A stretch of 64,000 bases of DNA from Bidens hawaiensis (taxonomy: Eukaryota; Streptophyta; Magnoliopsida; Asterales; Asteraceae), in the NCBI GenBank assembly GCA_021521415.1, contig JAIQDT010009109.1, positions 1 to 64,000 of the forward strand, given 5' to 3'. Made by a program: the position numbers and the translations under genes. Under the pieces are notes generated by a model that saw only the letters and a program-made list of their open reading frames with translations, did not search any database and was not told where the DNA came from. Within the stretch, counting starts at the first letter, position 1. The number at the start of each line of letters is the position of its first letter. Positions 9,839 through 21,161 of the stretch are shown one piece after another.

Positions 9839-10654
9839 CAAATAATCGAAACAATCTTCGTGTGATTTCCAATTCAAAAAAAACCAAACACTTTGATCTC
9901 CTCCACTATCTTTAGCAAACTAATCGGTGTGCGGTTAAACATCAAACAATTCCTCATCCTTCATAGACTCCAAATCACAATAAGAACTATAGCGTGTGGA
10001 ACCTTCTTCTTTCTTGTCAATTTCTTATGGGTTCTTAATTCTATACATATTAAAACTTATGCATTTTAAAATTTGGCATCTTATATTTATCTAATTGTTT
10101 TGTACGAGTTTATTAACACTATGGAATAAAACCAGTATCATCATGATTCATGACATAATTTACTTATGCAAAACCAATAATCTTAAAAAGTAAATTGAGC
10201 ATGTTAATTATATAAATCTCAAATAGTGTTGACATTGATAGATGGTTAATAAACTAATCTGATTAATTAAAGAGTAAACTAATCGGATTAAAGAATTATT
10301 GAGAATGGCTGGTAAACTAGTGCTATTTGTAAAAACAATGTTTATTAATTAATTAGTAAAGTGTCTCATTCACCGACGAAGTCACGACTACCTACCTGTC
10401 GTATGAGTATACAAGCTTTTTTTTAACGGAGATCCAAATAAAACAAATAGTGTTAAAGATGAGACCAGTGACAAAAAGTCAATAGAGTAAAATTATTAAC
10501 AGCCAACCTATAAAATACATGATTAATAAAAATCCAATTTTCCTTAGTTCCATAGTCTAAATTATTTTAATTTTCTTTCCTACCGCTTATATACAATGAT
10601 AAAGACTCAGAATTTGTAACATAATTTTCATGTTCAGATATATAACAAATATAT
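9839..10654. other. No gene recognised
   Basis: AT-rich spacer between the MITE and the chromovirus LTR. No open frame or terminal repeat worth reporting. Confidence 0.6.
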
Positions 10655-10835
10655 TGTAACATCCCAAAATTTTGAATAATAATATTTTATATATTATTTC
10701 AAATAAAAGACAAGTTACTTGAGTTGATAAAGAAATGATAAAATAATAAAGGTGGAAAATTGGTAGGCTAATTAGATGAGATTAATCATGGACTAAAAAG
10801 GAAAGATGAGCCTTAGGTCCATAGGCTTAAGGGAG

Positions 10836-10843
10836 TATAAATA
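10836..10843 (+). promoter_or_regulatory. TATA box of the chromovirus LTR
   Basis: TATAAATA in the context GGGAGTATAAATACCCCTTA. The same context is conserved at 24159, 34499 and 41563 in the other copies. Confidence 0.7.
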
Positions 10844-11420
10844 CCCCTTAAACCCTAAATCTTTCCATTTCCATCCATTCTACACACTTGCCTACACCTT
10901 AAAACACACACTTAAGCCAAACAACCCCTCCCTAGCCGCCGGCCACCATCCAAGCCATAACCCGATCGTAACGACATTAGATCTTCAATCATACAAGCAA
11001 GATAACAAGTCCAAGATCGTATATCAAGCTAGCCGTGACCTAGCAAACGATAAAAGGTATGTTCTTGGTCTTAAAGCTTACATGTTTATGAACGGTTAGC
11101 CATGAAACTTGAACATAAACTAGATCGGGTCTAGACAAATCATAAAGTTTCAAACTTGATGATTAAAATGGACGTAAAGGGCTCATGGTTAGATACGACT
11201 CATGAAGGAAACCCTATATCTAGCTTAAAGAACGTTTTTAGGATTAAAGGTTCAATCTTTATAACCATAACGAGCTAGACCTTGAGCCTTGGGGGTTAAT
11301 GGGTGTTAGACGGTTAGGAATGGTGATATAAGGTAGCTAAAAGATCAAGTTTGGACCGTTAACCGTTATTTTGGAGCCTAAAATGGATTTAAAGGTAGAA
11401 AGTTGAACTGAAAACATCAG

Positions 11421-11560
11421 ACCTGGGCGTTCTCGGTCAAACCTGGGCGTTCACGATCAAACCTGGACGTTCTCGGTCAAACCTGGGCGTTCTCGATCAA
11501 ACCTGGGTGTTCACGGTCAAACATGGGCGTTCTCGGTCAAACCTGGGCGTTCTCGGTCAA
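11421..11560 (+). repeat. 20-bp tandem array in the LTR (7 copies)
   Basis: Seven consecutive 20-bp units with consensus ACCTGGGCGTTCTCGGTCAA and few substitutions. It starts 766 bp into the LTR. In the two other full-length LTRs of the family a different repeat (AAGTTCGC type) lies close to this place. Confidence 0.95.
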
Positions 11561-12114
11561 TCCCGGGGTTCTCTGCCGGGGGTTCTCGGCCATCCCATTT
11601 CTGTTGGGTTTGGGCCTGAACCCAGCCGGGTCCAGGCGCTTTACTGGACAGTTGGGCCTGGACTAAATTAAAGTCCACAAGTTGTTTAGCCCTTGTCTAA
11701 ACTAAACAAACAAGCCCAATTTAGAAACATGCTGGTCAACTAAAATACCGACTTAATCTAGTGAAAGGTTAATTAACAATTATATATTTAACAGTTAGCT
11801 GAGCTCAGTTAAAGAAAGGAATTACGATAAACGGCGAGCGCAACAGGATCCATGTGAGTTTCTAGCCCCTTTTCTATGTTATGTTTTCGGGGCTGTGTGC
11901 ATACTCGATGTGATTGTTAATACAATTATCCTAAGTGATAAGTGTATGCCTTATGTGGTTATGTGAAAGTTAGGAATGATGACTTATCGGTACGTGAACG
12001 ATCTTCGGATATTGCACGTATTGATAAGCTGAAAGGTTAGGAATAATGTAAGTATGATATGTATGCTTATATATATGAATGTTATAAAGTAAATAAAGAA
12101 AGGTTAATGTATGG

Positions 12115-12318
12115 TAACGAAGAGGGTACCGGGCCCTAATAATACTCGAGGTATGATGTATGGTTGTATGGTAACGAAAAGGGAATCGAACCCTACTAAT
12201 ATTCGAGAACTAGGGAACCGTACCCTACTAATATTCGAGGAAAGAGGGTACCGAGCCCTACTAATACTCGAGGAAGGAGGGTACCGAGCCCTAATAATAC
12301 TCGTGGAAGTAGGGCGTA
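12115..12318 (+). repeat. Degenerate ~33-bp tandem array in the LTR
   Basis: Five to six units built around GGGTACCGAGCCCTA plus CTAATACTCGAGG. Related units occur at the corresponding place in the LTRs at 25549-25778 and 32955-33220. Confidence 0.85.
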
Positions 12319-12740
12319 ATGCTCTTTATAACGTAAGATATGAATGCAAGTAAGTATGAACGAAAGTATGAAAGTATAAATGAAGTATGAAAGTATAAAT
12401 GGAGTATGTAAGTATGTATGTATTGTATGAGGTATGATTAACTAGAACTCACTCAGCGTAGCTGACTTTTAGCATGCACGCAGGTGAGTAGGATGAGGCA
12501 GCTCGCTTGAGGGGCACACTTGGCATTGAATAAGAGGTTGGCATCGGAAGACCCAAGACGTTTAATAGTTTATGTTTAAAGACAGTATGTTTATTAAGAC
12601 AAGTTATGGATTAATATGTATGTTTTATTGAAAGTTTTTATATTCCGCGAAAGTTTTTTTATTAACTCTGATTACTAGAACTATGTGAATGAGTAAATCC
12701 AACGTCCAAAGTGAGGCATCGGTAACGAGGCCTTACAAGT

Positions 12741-12752
12741 TGGTATCAGAGC
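12741..12752 (+). other. Primer-binding site of the truncated chromovirus
   Basis: TGGTATCAGAGC, complementary to initiator tRNA-Met, three bases after the LTR end. Confidence 0.92.
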
Positions 12753-13118
12753 AAAGTTCGAGAGATTTAAGCATTCTATATGCTTAGAATCGAGCAGAGA
12801 ATGTGATTTAAATAACAAAAGAAAGAAGATGCCAGTCCAAGGATGTCATGTGTCGCTCAAGCAAGCCCAGTAAAGGTAAAGTGTATGATTGAATAATGTA
12901 TGTTAATATTAAAGATATGATTAATTGATTTACTTGATTGATTAACTGTTTAAAGTAGAACAACACAAATAGACTCATAAAGGGAAGTGTATAGGACACG
13001 GAAAGTAACGTGATCAGCTAATCGCAGCTGGCTACTGTCATTACCTATTAGCCTTACTATCATTGTACTAAACAGGTTCCTTGAGTGATGACGTTTGTGT
13101 TTTCCCTTTTAGAATACG

Positions 13119-13799
13119 ATGGCTGGAACGGGAGGAAATGTAGGAGCTGGAGGAATTGTGAGAACTGAAGGTCGCACAAGACGTCGTTGCAGGCTTCGTC
13201 GTGCCCAACAACCTTCAGTTGAGACAGCTTCCAATACCGGAGATGAAGGAAGCGCAGCTGTAGGAGATCCGAACAACAATGAAGGGGTTCAACTGGATCC
13301 CGCAATTCAAGCAGCTATCGTTCAAGCTGTAGCCACTGCTGTGAAGAATATTACTCATGGAGGGTCTGCTGGAAGCCGTGAAAGAACTGTTGGAGGGGCA
13401 GGGGGTGATGGTAGGAGAGATGAGGAAGAAGAGAGGGAGGCCTCGAGTGGGGTTAGGTCTGTGAAAGCCGGTGACAGGAAAAGAGGCTGAGGTTGGTGAA
13501 ACTATAAGTCCTTTAAGGGATGCGACCCGCCGAAGCTGACTGGTTTGGGAGACGTAATCGCTACTCTTCAGTGGATAACCGCCATGGATAAAATTATCTG
13601 CATTAGCGAGTGCCGTCCCGACCAAGCTGTGGGTTACGCTACTCAGTCATTCGGTGAAGAAGCAATGTACTGGTGGGAATCGGTTGAGCAGAGGAAGAGT
13701 CCAGAGGAAATCAAGGCTATGAAGTGGGAGGATATGAAGGAACTGGTTATGAAGAAGTTCTGTGCTGACGCCAAGATTGAGAAGGCGGAGATGAAGTTG
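13119..13799 (+). pseudogene. Chromovirus gag, N-terminal part, broken
   Basis: The first frame (13119-13490) contains SVETASNTGDEGSA and VQLDPAIQAAIVQAV, matching the gag at 39-40 kb almost residue for residue. Two TGA codons follow near 13488-13500. The same frame family then resumes with NYKSFKGCDPPKLTGLGD and the retrotransposon-gag core (QAVGYATQSFGEEAMYWWES). Homology ends at about AEMK (13797). The C-terminal gag, zinc knuckles and pol are missing. It encodes no functional protein. Confidence 0.88.
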
Positions 13800-14006
13800 G
13801 GTTTGGAATGTACCAAGGTCCCATAAGTCCATAACATTCCAAACTTATAGTTGGGTTTGGAATGTACCAACATATACCAATCAAGGATAAAAAGGAACGA
13901 CAAATCAAACTTATAGTTGACATGCATTGAAATATCTATCATTAACTTGAACAACATAAAGCTTTTATACTCTACCATTTCGGTCAAAACTAATGCACGA
14001 GTTTGT
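13800..14006. other. Breakpoint region after the truncated gag
   Basis: A 20-base stretch TTGGGTTTGGAATGTACCAA occurs twice, at 13797-13816 and about 13852-13871, just past the point where gag homology ends. This looks like filler DNA from an end-joining repair. Confidence 0.5.
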
Positions 14007-14014
14007 ATATTATA

Positions 14015-14734
14015 GGGGGGGGGGGGGTGAATACGGTGCTGTCATGCGCCTAATTTTACACACAAAACCCTTTAAAACTACATCCTTTTAACTGAAAACA
14101 ATTAAAAACTTAATATTATTCTTATCTCTAAAACCTTTGAAAACCCCTAAACATCAAGAAAAAAGAACCACATTTGCTCATCCCCTGTATATACGTTCGT
14201 CCTTATTCTTCCTCATACTAATAAAGTGAACTCGACGGATTCACTATTAATCAATTCCGTTTTATGAACCATTGGGGTTCTTAACGAACCGGTTATATAT
14301 TTTGATTGAAAAAAATAATTCTATTATTAACCTAACAGATTCGTATGTTGATTCAAAATAGCAATTTCAGAATGTGATTAATTAATTAAATTTTTCTTGA
14401 ATAAAGTTGAAGGTATTTTGCCAGGGATAAATGAACCAACGAGCAAGGACATGGATTTTAGTTTTAGGTTTTTTTTTCTTTTGAATTGAAAAAATAAATT
14501 GAGAGAGGGACGTGTGTATAGATAAACTACAATTTCCATTTTGCTTTGAAAATTAGTTTTAGTTGAAATTAGAAAAAAGAAATTGAAAACACCAAGAATG
14601 TGATACACGAATGAAATATGGAAGTAAATCGTAATATTTAGTTTTCTTTTTCAGGTTTTTAATTAAAACTACTTAGTTTTAAAGGGTTTTGCGTGTAAAC
14701 TTAGGCGCGTGACAGCACCGTATTCACTTTCCCC
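14015..14734. mobile_element. MITE with ~55-bp terminal inverted repeats (720 bp)
   Basis: Terminal repeats contain GTGAATACGGTGCTGTCA followed by a shared block ending in CAAAACCCTTTAAAACTA. Perfect 8-bp duplication ATATTATA at 14007-14014 and 14735-14742. An 8-bp duplication suggests the hAT group, although the termini (G-run / GGGGAAA) are unusual. The left end has a run of 13 G. No transposase is inside. Confidence 0.88.
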
Positions 14735-14739
14735 ATATT

Positions 14740-14864
14740 ATAGTTAATGAAAGTTCAGCACTCATGATTAATAAGATGTTATCTCTTCTTATCATGCGTA
14801 AGCACCGGATAACATTAGTTAAAAACAATAGTTAATGAAAGTTCAGCACTCATGATTAATAAGA
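14740..14864. repeat. 37-bp direct repeat
   Basis: Copies at 14740-14776 and 14828-14864 are identical over 37 bases, separated by 51 bp of unrelated sequence. It begins inside the target-site duplication of the preceding MITE. Confidence 0.85.
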
Positions 14865-15343
14865 AAAATCACAGCTTTAAGAATTGAAAATATAAAAAAA
14901 TGCAAGCATAACATTAATCAAAATGTAAAAACATCAAAATTCACCGTGACCAAAGTGATACAAAAAGTTTAGCCTCAAAGGGCCATAGTAACGACACTAG
15001 CACTTTGTTTAATCATTGTTTATTAAACTAAAATCAAGTAGAAGGTGGATTTTTATTTCTTGAAAACCCCAGCAGGCGATGAAATTAACTCGGAACTCCC
15101 CCAAACCCTCAGGCTTAGATATATACAACGTAGTGTGGTTGTGAAATGTTGGAAATGCGCCCTTTGTTTATAGGTAAAATTTGGGTAAAGAATGGTCGTG
15201 CTAGCATATACGCACGGTTTTGCCATTTTCATTCTCCCACTTAAACTTGTACGATCTAGCGGGTTCTGTTAGCATGGGCGTGCAATTTGAAGTGCTCAGT
15301 TGTCCTTGCCAAGAACCCTGTCGTGCCACCCACAAGCTTGTTA
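14865..15343. other. No gene recognised
   Basis: No supported feature. Several short stretches with CGTGCT/CACGGTCGTG-like words extend towards 15760 but form no regular repeat. Confidence 0.5.
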
Positions 15344-15351
15344 ACGATTGT

Positions 15352-15505
15352 CAGGGGCGGACCTATGTTAAGGGTAAGGGGGATGACCGCCCACCTTAAT
15401 TTTTTTTAGTGTTATTCGCATGTGAAAATCCCAATCGCCCCCCTTAAAATTAGTGTTAAGTTCCGATGTCGCTCCCCAAGAAAATAATTCCAGGGTCCGC
15501 CTCTG
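15352..15505. mobile_element. Short hAT MITE (154 bp)
   Basis: Ends are CAGGGGCGGACC and, in reverse complement, CAGAGGCGGACC. An 8-bp duplication with one mismatch flanks it: ACGATTGT (15344-15351) and ACGATCGT (15506-15513). Confidence 0.9.
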
Positions 15506-15513
15506 ACGATCGT

Positions 15514-16018
15514 GCTTTCAATTAATCGTGTTGACCCACTCGTACATGTGTCGAGGCATGGTCATGTAATGGAAAAATCGTGATAGCCCATCCGTGCTAT
15601 TGCTAAGGCACGGTCGTGCTTGTCTATGTTCGTTCGTGGTATTGGCCCATCCTTGTGGGTAGGCAGCCACAACCGTTTTTACATGGTGGGAATGTTGTTA
15701 AATGTGACACGATTTGTTCTTCAGTCTCTGGCTCGGGAAATTTTGAGTGGCACGGCCGTCCGTAAGTTTTTTCTTTTACATATATAGTAATTTTATTAAA
15801 CAAATCAAATTAAAATAAGTTATTAAATTAGTCTAATGAACACGTTCTAAACAACTTTAACAATGTTTCAAGCTAATGAATTCCATATACATTCTTTATC
15901 AAGACATTTTATAAGTTTGATTAGTAAACTCACATAAATTCTCGAGAAATTGAAGATTTAACATATGGGCACTTAAGATGGATGTAATACTTTATCAGAG
16001 CATTCTTAACCCGTTTTT
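15514..16018. other. No gene recognised
   Basis: Intergenic sequence without a supported feature. Confidence 0.6.
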
Positions 16019-16026
16019 TATATTTA

Positions 16027-16815
16027 GAGTAAAATGTCATTTTTGTTCTTATGGTTTGACAAATAATACGAATTTAATTTAAAAAGACTTTATTTTTTGC
16101 ATATGAACCATCCACGTTTCCCAATTCTTGCCACTTACATACAAATCACTAACCCCGTTAAACTTAATCGTTAAGTCATGGGTAGACCTGTCTTTTCATT
16201 CTTTTTTTATAATATTTATTTCAGTGAACTGTGGTTTTCGTCATTGTGGTTTGTCCAAATCTACGGTTTAGTCTTGTAGTTTCAAATTTGCAATTTCCAT
16301 CCCTATGGTATTATTTCACTAGCAATTAAACCCTAATTCACTAATCTCGTTAAGTCTGGTCGTTAAACCCATCAGTGTGCCCTTCACGTGAGGTTTTTTT
16401 GTGAAGCAAACCGACAAAATTGGTTGTCACGTGAGGGGTACGCAGATGGGTTAACGACCAGACTTAGCATGGTTAATATATTCGGGTTTAATTGCAAATG
16501 GAATTAAAATACAAGGGCGAATATCGCAAATTTGATATGGACAAAAATTGCAAATTTGAAACTATTGGACTAAAACCGCAGATTGGGATAAACCACGTGG
16601 ACGGAAAGCGCATTCATTGTAATAGTATTATAATAAAGAAAGAGTGAAAAGACATGTTTACCCCTGACTTAACGATAAAATTTAACGGGGTTAGTGATTT
16701 GGATGTAATTGGCAAGAATTGGGAAACGTGGATGGTCCATATGCAAAAAATAAACTTCTTGGATTATATCTGTATCGTTTGCCAAACTGCAAGAACGAAA
16801 ATGACACTTTACTTC
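16027..16815. mobile_element. Fold-back MITE (789 bp)
   Basis: Two long inverted arms (about 16027-16400 and 16440-16815) with ends GAGTAAAATGTCATTTTTGT and GAAGTAAAGTGTCATTTTCG (reverse complement). Flanked by TATATTTA on both sides (16019-16026 and 16816-16823). The 8- to 9-bp duplication fits a hAT or Mutator-type MITE. The arms are diverged, so it is older than the element at 9295. Confidence 0.85.
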
Positions 16816-16823
16816 TATATTTA

Positions 16824-17143
16824 TATGAGTGAGTTTTGTAAATTATATGATATGGTTGTGACTTGTGAGTAGAGGATGGTGAAAGTGTTGTATAAGAAAA
16901 TTATATATAGGTTTTCACTATACATACCGTAAAATTTTTCAATATTTTTTGAAAGTGATTGTGAGTGGCTGAGAGAGATGACAATAATCGTATAAAAATA
17001 TTATTTAATTAAAAAGTATAGAGAAAACGTAGTTATTCTTAATGTAATTATATGAATATGATAGGAAATAGATCATAAATGTTCACATAAGGTGGAAGAA
17101 AGCTAAGCGTTTCAAGCAAATTAAACTTTTATTTTAAATGAAA
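16824..17143. other. No gene recognised
   Basis: AT-rich spacer with no supported feature. Confidence 0.6.
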
Positions 17144-17640
17144 CTAGGATTTAGAACCCCGCGCTTCGTGACGGGACCATTAAATTGGAAAAAAAATCAT
17201 ACGTAAAAACATGAAATCACAATTGGATTGTGAGTTGACACGAAGTCAGCCTGTATCAAATTACGACATCAGAATTAAACAAAAGAAATAAACTCGCCAA
17301 TGCCAAAATACAACAAATTATAACATGTAGAACAAAAAAACAATGCCACGTTACTGCTACGGACCAACGCAAATCCGGTTAGTATCAATGATACCAACAC
17401 AAATTCGTAAACATAAACTAGTAAGACAAAAAATATTTTAAAGGTGTGTTATCAAACGTTGAAACGCGGATATAAAACAATGCGACGATGAGATATTTTT
17501 AGATCATGAAAAAAAAAGTTCCGGTCATTGTAAAGACGAACTATAAAAAAAATACAAAAGAAAAGTTTAAGAAAAGCGTTTAACCGCCAAATAAACATGT
17601 AAAATTGACACTTGTCTAAGTTTAATGTTTATATATATAA
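17144..17640 (-). mobile_element. Helitron-like element, 3' end defined
   Basis: On the minus strand the 3' end shows a hairpin CCCGTCACGAAGCGCGGG, a short spacer and CTAG followed by T (CTAG at 17144-17147), the classic Helitron terminus. The 5' boundary is not clear. I place it near 17640, where an ATATATAT-rich stretch begins. It has no Rep/helicase and is non-autonomous. Confidence 0.6.
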
Positions 17641-17938
17641 TTTGTATAAATTATATAATTAGTTGGGAAAAAAGTAAGTAAAGAAAATAAATTCAACATT
17701 TTTATTTCTAGGCTAGTAATTTAATAGTTGAAACTAATATAATATTAAAAAATGAATAGTATATATGAGGAGGAGGAGAAAATCCTCTATCTCTAACTAT
17801 TGATATAATTGTCTACCATGAAATTCTACGTGTCGCTCTCAGGCTGTCCCCCCCCCCATTCTCTAGAGCCACCAGATTGCTTGATTTCTAAATGGAGGCC
17901 TCTCATGCATTTGACTCGAAATCGCTGGTATGAGTCTT

Positions 17939-18200
17939 AACAAACCCAGATAGTCTTTAAATGGGTTATAACATCTCATTTATTTGTGAAACTCTTTCAT
18001 AATCAAACAATAATTTTCGCGGGTCATGGGACCAAACCCAGATAACCCTTAAACGGGCTATAACATCTCATTTATTTGTGAAATTAATCATTTACTCATC
18101 AAAGAATAATTTCCACGGGTTATGGGTCTTACCAAACCCTAATAGCTCTCAAATGGATTATAAGATCCTATTTATTGGTAAATACTTTCATCCTCAAACT
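17939..18200. repeat. ~95-bp tandem repeat, three copies
   Basis: Units start near 17939, 18030 and 18132 with CCAAACCC-AATA, then GGTTATAACATCTCATTTATT and a CGGGTCATGGG end. Copies are about 80% alike by eye. The third is shortened. Confidence 0.75.
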
Positions 18201-18578
18201 CTAATTTAATATATCTTCTTTACATGTTCTCCATTGTTGGTCTATCATCTCCATCGCCGGTTAACTTCCGATACTACCCGCCATCGTTGACTACATCAAC
18301 GTCCCCTTTTTCATTAAACAAATATTTGTGTTCATGTTTGTTCATTTAAAAAAATCAACATATTCGTGTTCGTGTATTTTTGTTCGTTAAAAATCTAAAA
18401 ATCCTATGCATCTCAATTGAAAATACCCAAACGGAAAAAAAATATAATAACAAACTAATATATGTGTATTAAATTAAAACAAACTACGTTAACAAATAAA
18501 ATAAATCGTCATAAAATAGCAAAACGATTAAAAACAAATACTTAAATAAACTCCCATAATACATGAGTATCAAATTAG

Positions 18579-18582
<4 letters not shown>

Positions 18583-18623
<41 letters not shown>
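18583..18623. repeat. (AT)n microsatellite
   Basis: About 20 uninterrupted AT dinucleotides. Confidence 0.95.
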
Positions 18624-18625
<2 letters not shown>

Positions 18626-18859
18626 GACAATGTTAACAACAATAAGTATCTAGTTCCTGTTTAACTTTTATTTTAGTTATTATAGTTTCTTTCTTAAAAA
18701 TAGTGTATACCTATATTCGAACTTCCTAGATAAATAATATGACTATAGACTCAGTGATGGATTTAAAACCAAATGTCAGGGGTAATGTTTAAAAAAAAAA
18801 TTTTAGTCGTATTTAATATAATATAAAGTAAACAAAAATAAAAACACGACGATAAATAA

Positions 18860-19087
18860 ATTTAAACACATGAGCTGCATATTCTCCATTTGGTTTTTAA
18901 AAGCTTGAAATCGAGCCATTAAATCCTCTTTTTTTTACTTTATTAAGAGTTTTTCTTTCGACCACACAAATTAAAGCATTCTTCAAATACTCATCACTAA
19001 TTCGATTGCGCAAATCCGTCTTGATAAGCTTCATTTTAGAAAAAAACATCTTTCAACGGTTGCGGTTGCAACCGATAAAACCAATGC
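18860..19087 (-). pseudogene. hAT transposase, C-terminal dimerisation part
   Basis: Continues the piece at 21162-21574 after the LTR. It contains LSVATATVERCF, then after a frameshift KLIKTDLRNRISDEYLKNAL. These match the C-terminal dimerisation region of TTF-type/zinc-finger-MYM-like hAT transposases. The frame is shifted in a run of T near 19043, so it cannot be translated whole. Confidence 0.8.
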
Positions 19088-19546
19088 TATAACATTCGTT
19101 AATTTTCAAACCTGAAAATCCGGACCCATTTTAAATTTTCGGTTTTGTTCTACTTAAATTTATATATTTTTATAATATTATTAATTAATCTCAATTTTCG
19201 TTTTATGTATTTTATGTGATCATTTCTATGCAAATATACTTTTTACCACCCTTGTAGTATTGGATACTCATTTAAAACATTCATAATCAAGATAATTTAT
19301 TCATGAACTTTTCCCATGCAAATCATTATAATAAACCTTGAACTATTATTATTACCATCTTTTTCATATTATGTTTTTTTAATTAACTAATAAAAATAAA
19401 GAAATGAATGTTTTAATTAAATATAATTTATTAAAAGAGTTAAACATTTTGAAAACCTTTTAAACCATTTAATTTTTGTTTTTAATTATATTAAATATGA
19501 TTAATTTTCATAAATTCCATAAGACATAATAACTCCATATTTTCAC

Positions 19547-19554
19547 TATAAAAG
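19547..19554 (+). promoter_or_regulatory. TATA box of the solo LTR
   Basis: TATAAAAG in the context TTCACTATAAAAGGAGGAC. Confidence 0.55.
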
Positions 19555-19827
19555 GAGGACAAATCCTCCATTATTTTCACACCTCAATCCACTATTTTCT
19601 TAAGATTGAAAGCACTAACAAGTAAGTTTTATGATTCCATGCATTTTATTGTTTTTGTTTTGATTTAATGTTGAATGTTCATAATTTGTTCTACATGATC
19701 ATGTTACTTTTATCATAAAAATATTATATTTTGGTTTTAAGAATCATTATGATTATGGATATCCAAGATAAACACTTTGATTTTTCTAAATCTTGGATCA
19801 AACCTAGTTATTTTGCAAGAACAAGCA

Positions 19828-19830
<3 letters not shown>

Positions 19831-19870
<40 letters not shown>
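19831..19870. repeat. (AT)20 microsatellite
   Basis: Forty bases of uninterrupted AT within the solo LTR. Confidence 0.95.
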
Positions 19871-19874
<4 letters not shown>

Positions 19875-20717
19875 GTAAATCTTATGATTTGTTGATCATC
19901 ATAAACTTATAAACTTTCTTTCAAATAAGATGATTTATAAAAATTTCCTTATTTTAAAATACTTTACAATAGATATAACATATTTCATATCTTTAAATTA
20001 ATAATTGAGCAAGTTAATTATTTTTTATCTTATTTCAACACAAACTAATATTTATAATTTCTTTAAAAGAATTCATGCAAAACATTTAAGTTAATTAATT
20101 AGTAAATTAATTAATTATGTTGCTAGAATAAAATAAAACATTTAATCATTTATTAATATTGATATTTAATCTTATATTAACAAGTTATAATTATTTATCT
20201 ACCAATCATCTTCAACTAATAAACATCAAATGATTTATATAAACTTTATTCATTTTTGTTAAACTAATTAAAAATCCCCAAGTCTCCGTTTTCCATAATT
20301 TAATGAAATAGATATTTCAATAATGCATAATTTCTAAAACTAATATTATTTAACTTTTATAATCCCGATAGTTAGTCTTTAAATTTTGTATTTCCTTTTT
20401 AATTATAGTTTGTGAGGTTCGATCGTTTCAATTTCCTTAAACGCGCTTTTGGTTATTATTTCAAGTTGTCTTCAATCTCAAATGTGAGTTTCTCACACCC
20501 CCTTTTTACTCTTTTACTACTTTTGGGGGTAGCATATTTATCATATCCAAATTACAATTTCGTTTATTCATTATTTACAAACTACAATTTGATACATGGA
20601 CTTGTGTGTTTACTTGTTACTTGCTCAAAATTAATTGCACATGGATTACTTCAATATAGTATGATCATACGCCCCTCTTTGCGTTCAATACATTTGTGGT
20701 TATGAGTGGAAAAGGGC

Positions 20718-20826
20718 CTCATTATCCGAGTACGTTGGTGCACAATCCCAACTGGAAAGGACCTTATTTGCTCTTATCTGAGTACGCTGGTGCACAATCT
20801 CAGTTGGAAAGGACATTACTTGCTCA
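20718..20826 (+). repeat. ~53-bp tandem duplication in the solo LTR
   Basis: Two units, starting near 20718 and 20771, share CGAGTACG-TGGTGCACAATC and GGAAAGGAC blocks. Confidence 0.85.
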
Positions 20827-21161
20827 TTTACACTTGTTCATGGAATTGTATGATTTTTATGTACGTATATCAAAACTTGTGTGAACTCACCAACTATTCA
20901 TTTAGTTGACTTTATTTTATATATATGTTACTGGTACAATTATTAGAGGTTGAAACGGAGAAGACACTAGAACTTAGGTTATATTAATTAATGGACAAGT
21001 TGTTAATCGTTCTTGTATTTTCCTTGTATTTCTTGTTACAAACTTGTGTACCTGATGTTTAAATTAATTAATGATAATATTGTCACTTAATAGTGTCACA
21101 TGTGTTTTGGGCAATCTGTACGTCACACTCGGGCGTATTCCGCTTTAGCCGGGGTGTTACA

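Larger units (their letters stand above)
10655..12737 (+). repeat. 5' LTR of the truncated chromovirus (2083 bp)
   Basis: Begins TGTAACATCC and ends GGCCTTACA, followed by the primer-binding site. It shares conserved blocks with the other family members, for example TTTTCGGGGCTGTGTGCATA and ACTCACTCAGCGTAGCTGAC. It contains two tandem arrays, listed separately. Confidence 0.92.
10655..13799 (+). mobile_element. Ty3/gypsy chromovirus, truncated in gag
   Basis: Has a 5' LTR (10655-12737), a tRNA-Met primer-binding site and part of gag on the plus strand, then breaks off near 13799. The LTR belongs to the same family as those at 24008, 32535 and 40562. The gag is homologous to the one at 38935-40180. 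The rest of the element is not nearby, so the 3' part was lost by deletion. Confidence 0.9.
19088..21161 (+). mobile_element. Solo LTR inside the hAT transposon (2074 bp)
   Basis: It separates two codons of the transposase and is flanked by AATGC (19083-19087) and AACGC (21162-21166), a 5-bp duplication with one change. The right end is GGGTGTTACA. The left end is TATAACATTCG, most simply a TGTAACA start with one G-to-A change. No internal region or second LTR exists, so it is a solo LTR left by recombination. Its family differs from the chromovirus LTRs at 10655 and 24008. Confidence 0.82.

Noticed and set aside
11421..11560. Regular 20-bp repeats that could suggest a CRISPR array
   Set aside because: Units are head-to-tail without spacers and are within a plant LTR.
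13988..14030. Run of 13 G as a quadruplex element
   Set aside because: It is a homopolymer at a MITE terminus, most likely slippage or a sequencing artefact. No independent G-tracts follow.
20412..20705. 97-codon frame with hydrophobic segments
   Set aside because: Falls inside the solo LTR with no domain and no conserved start.
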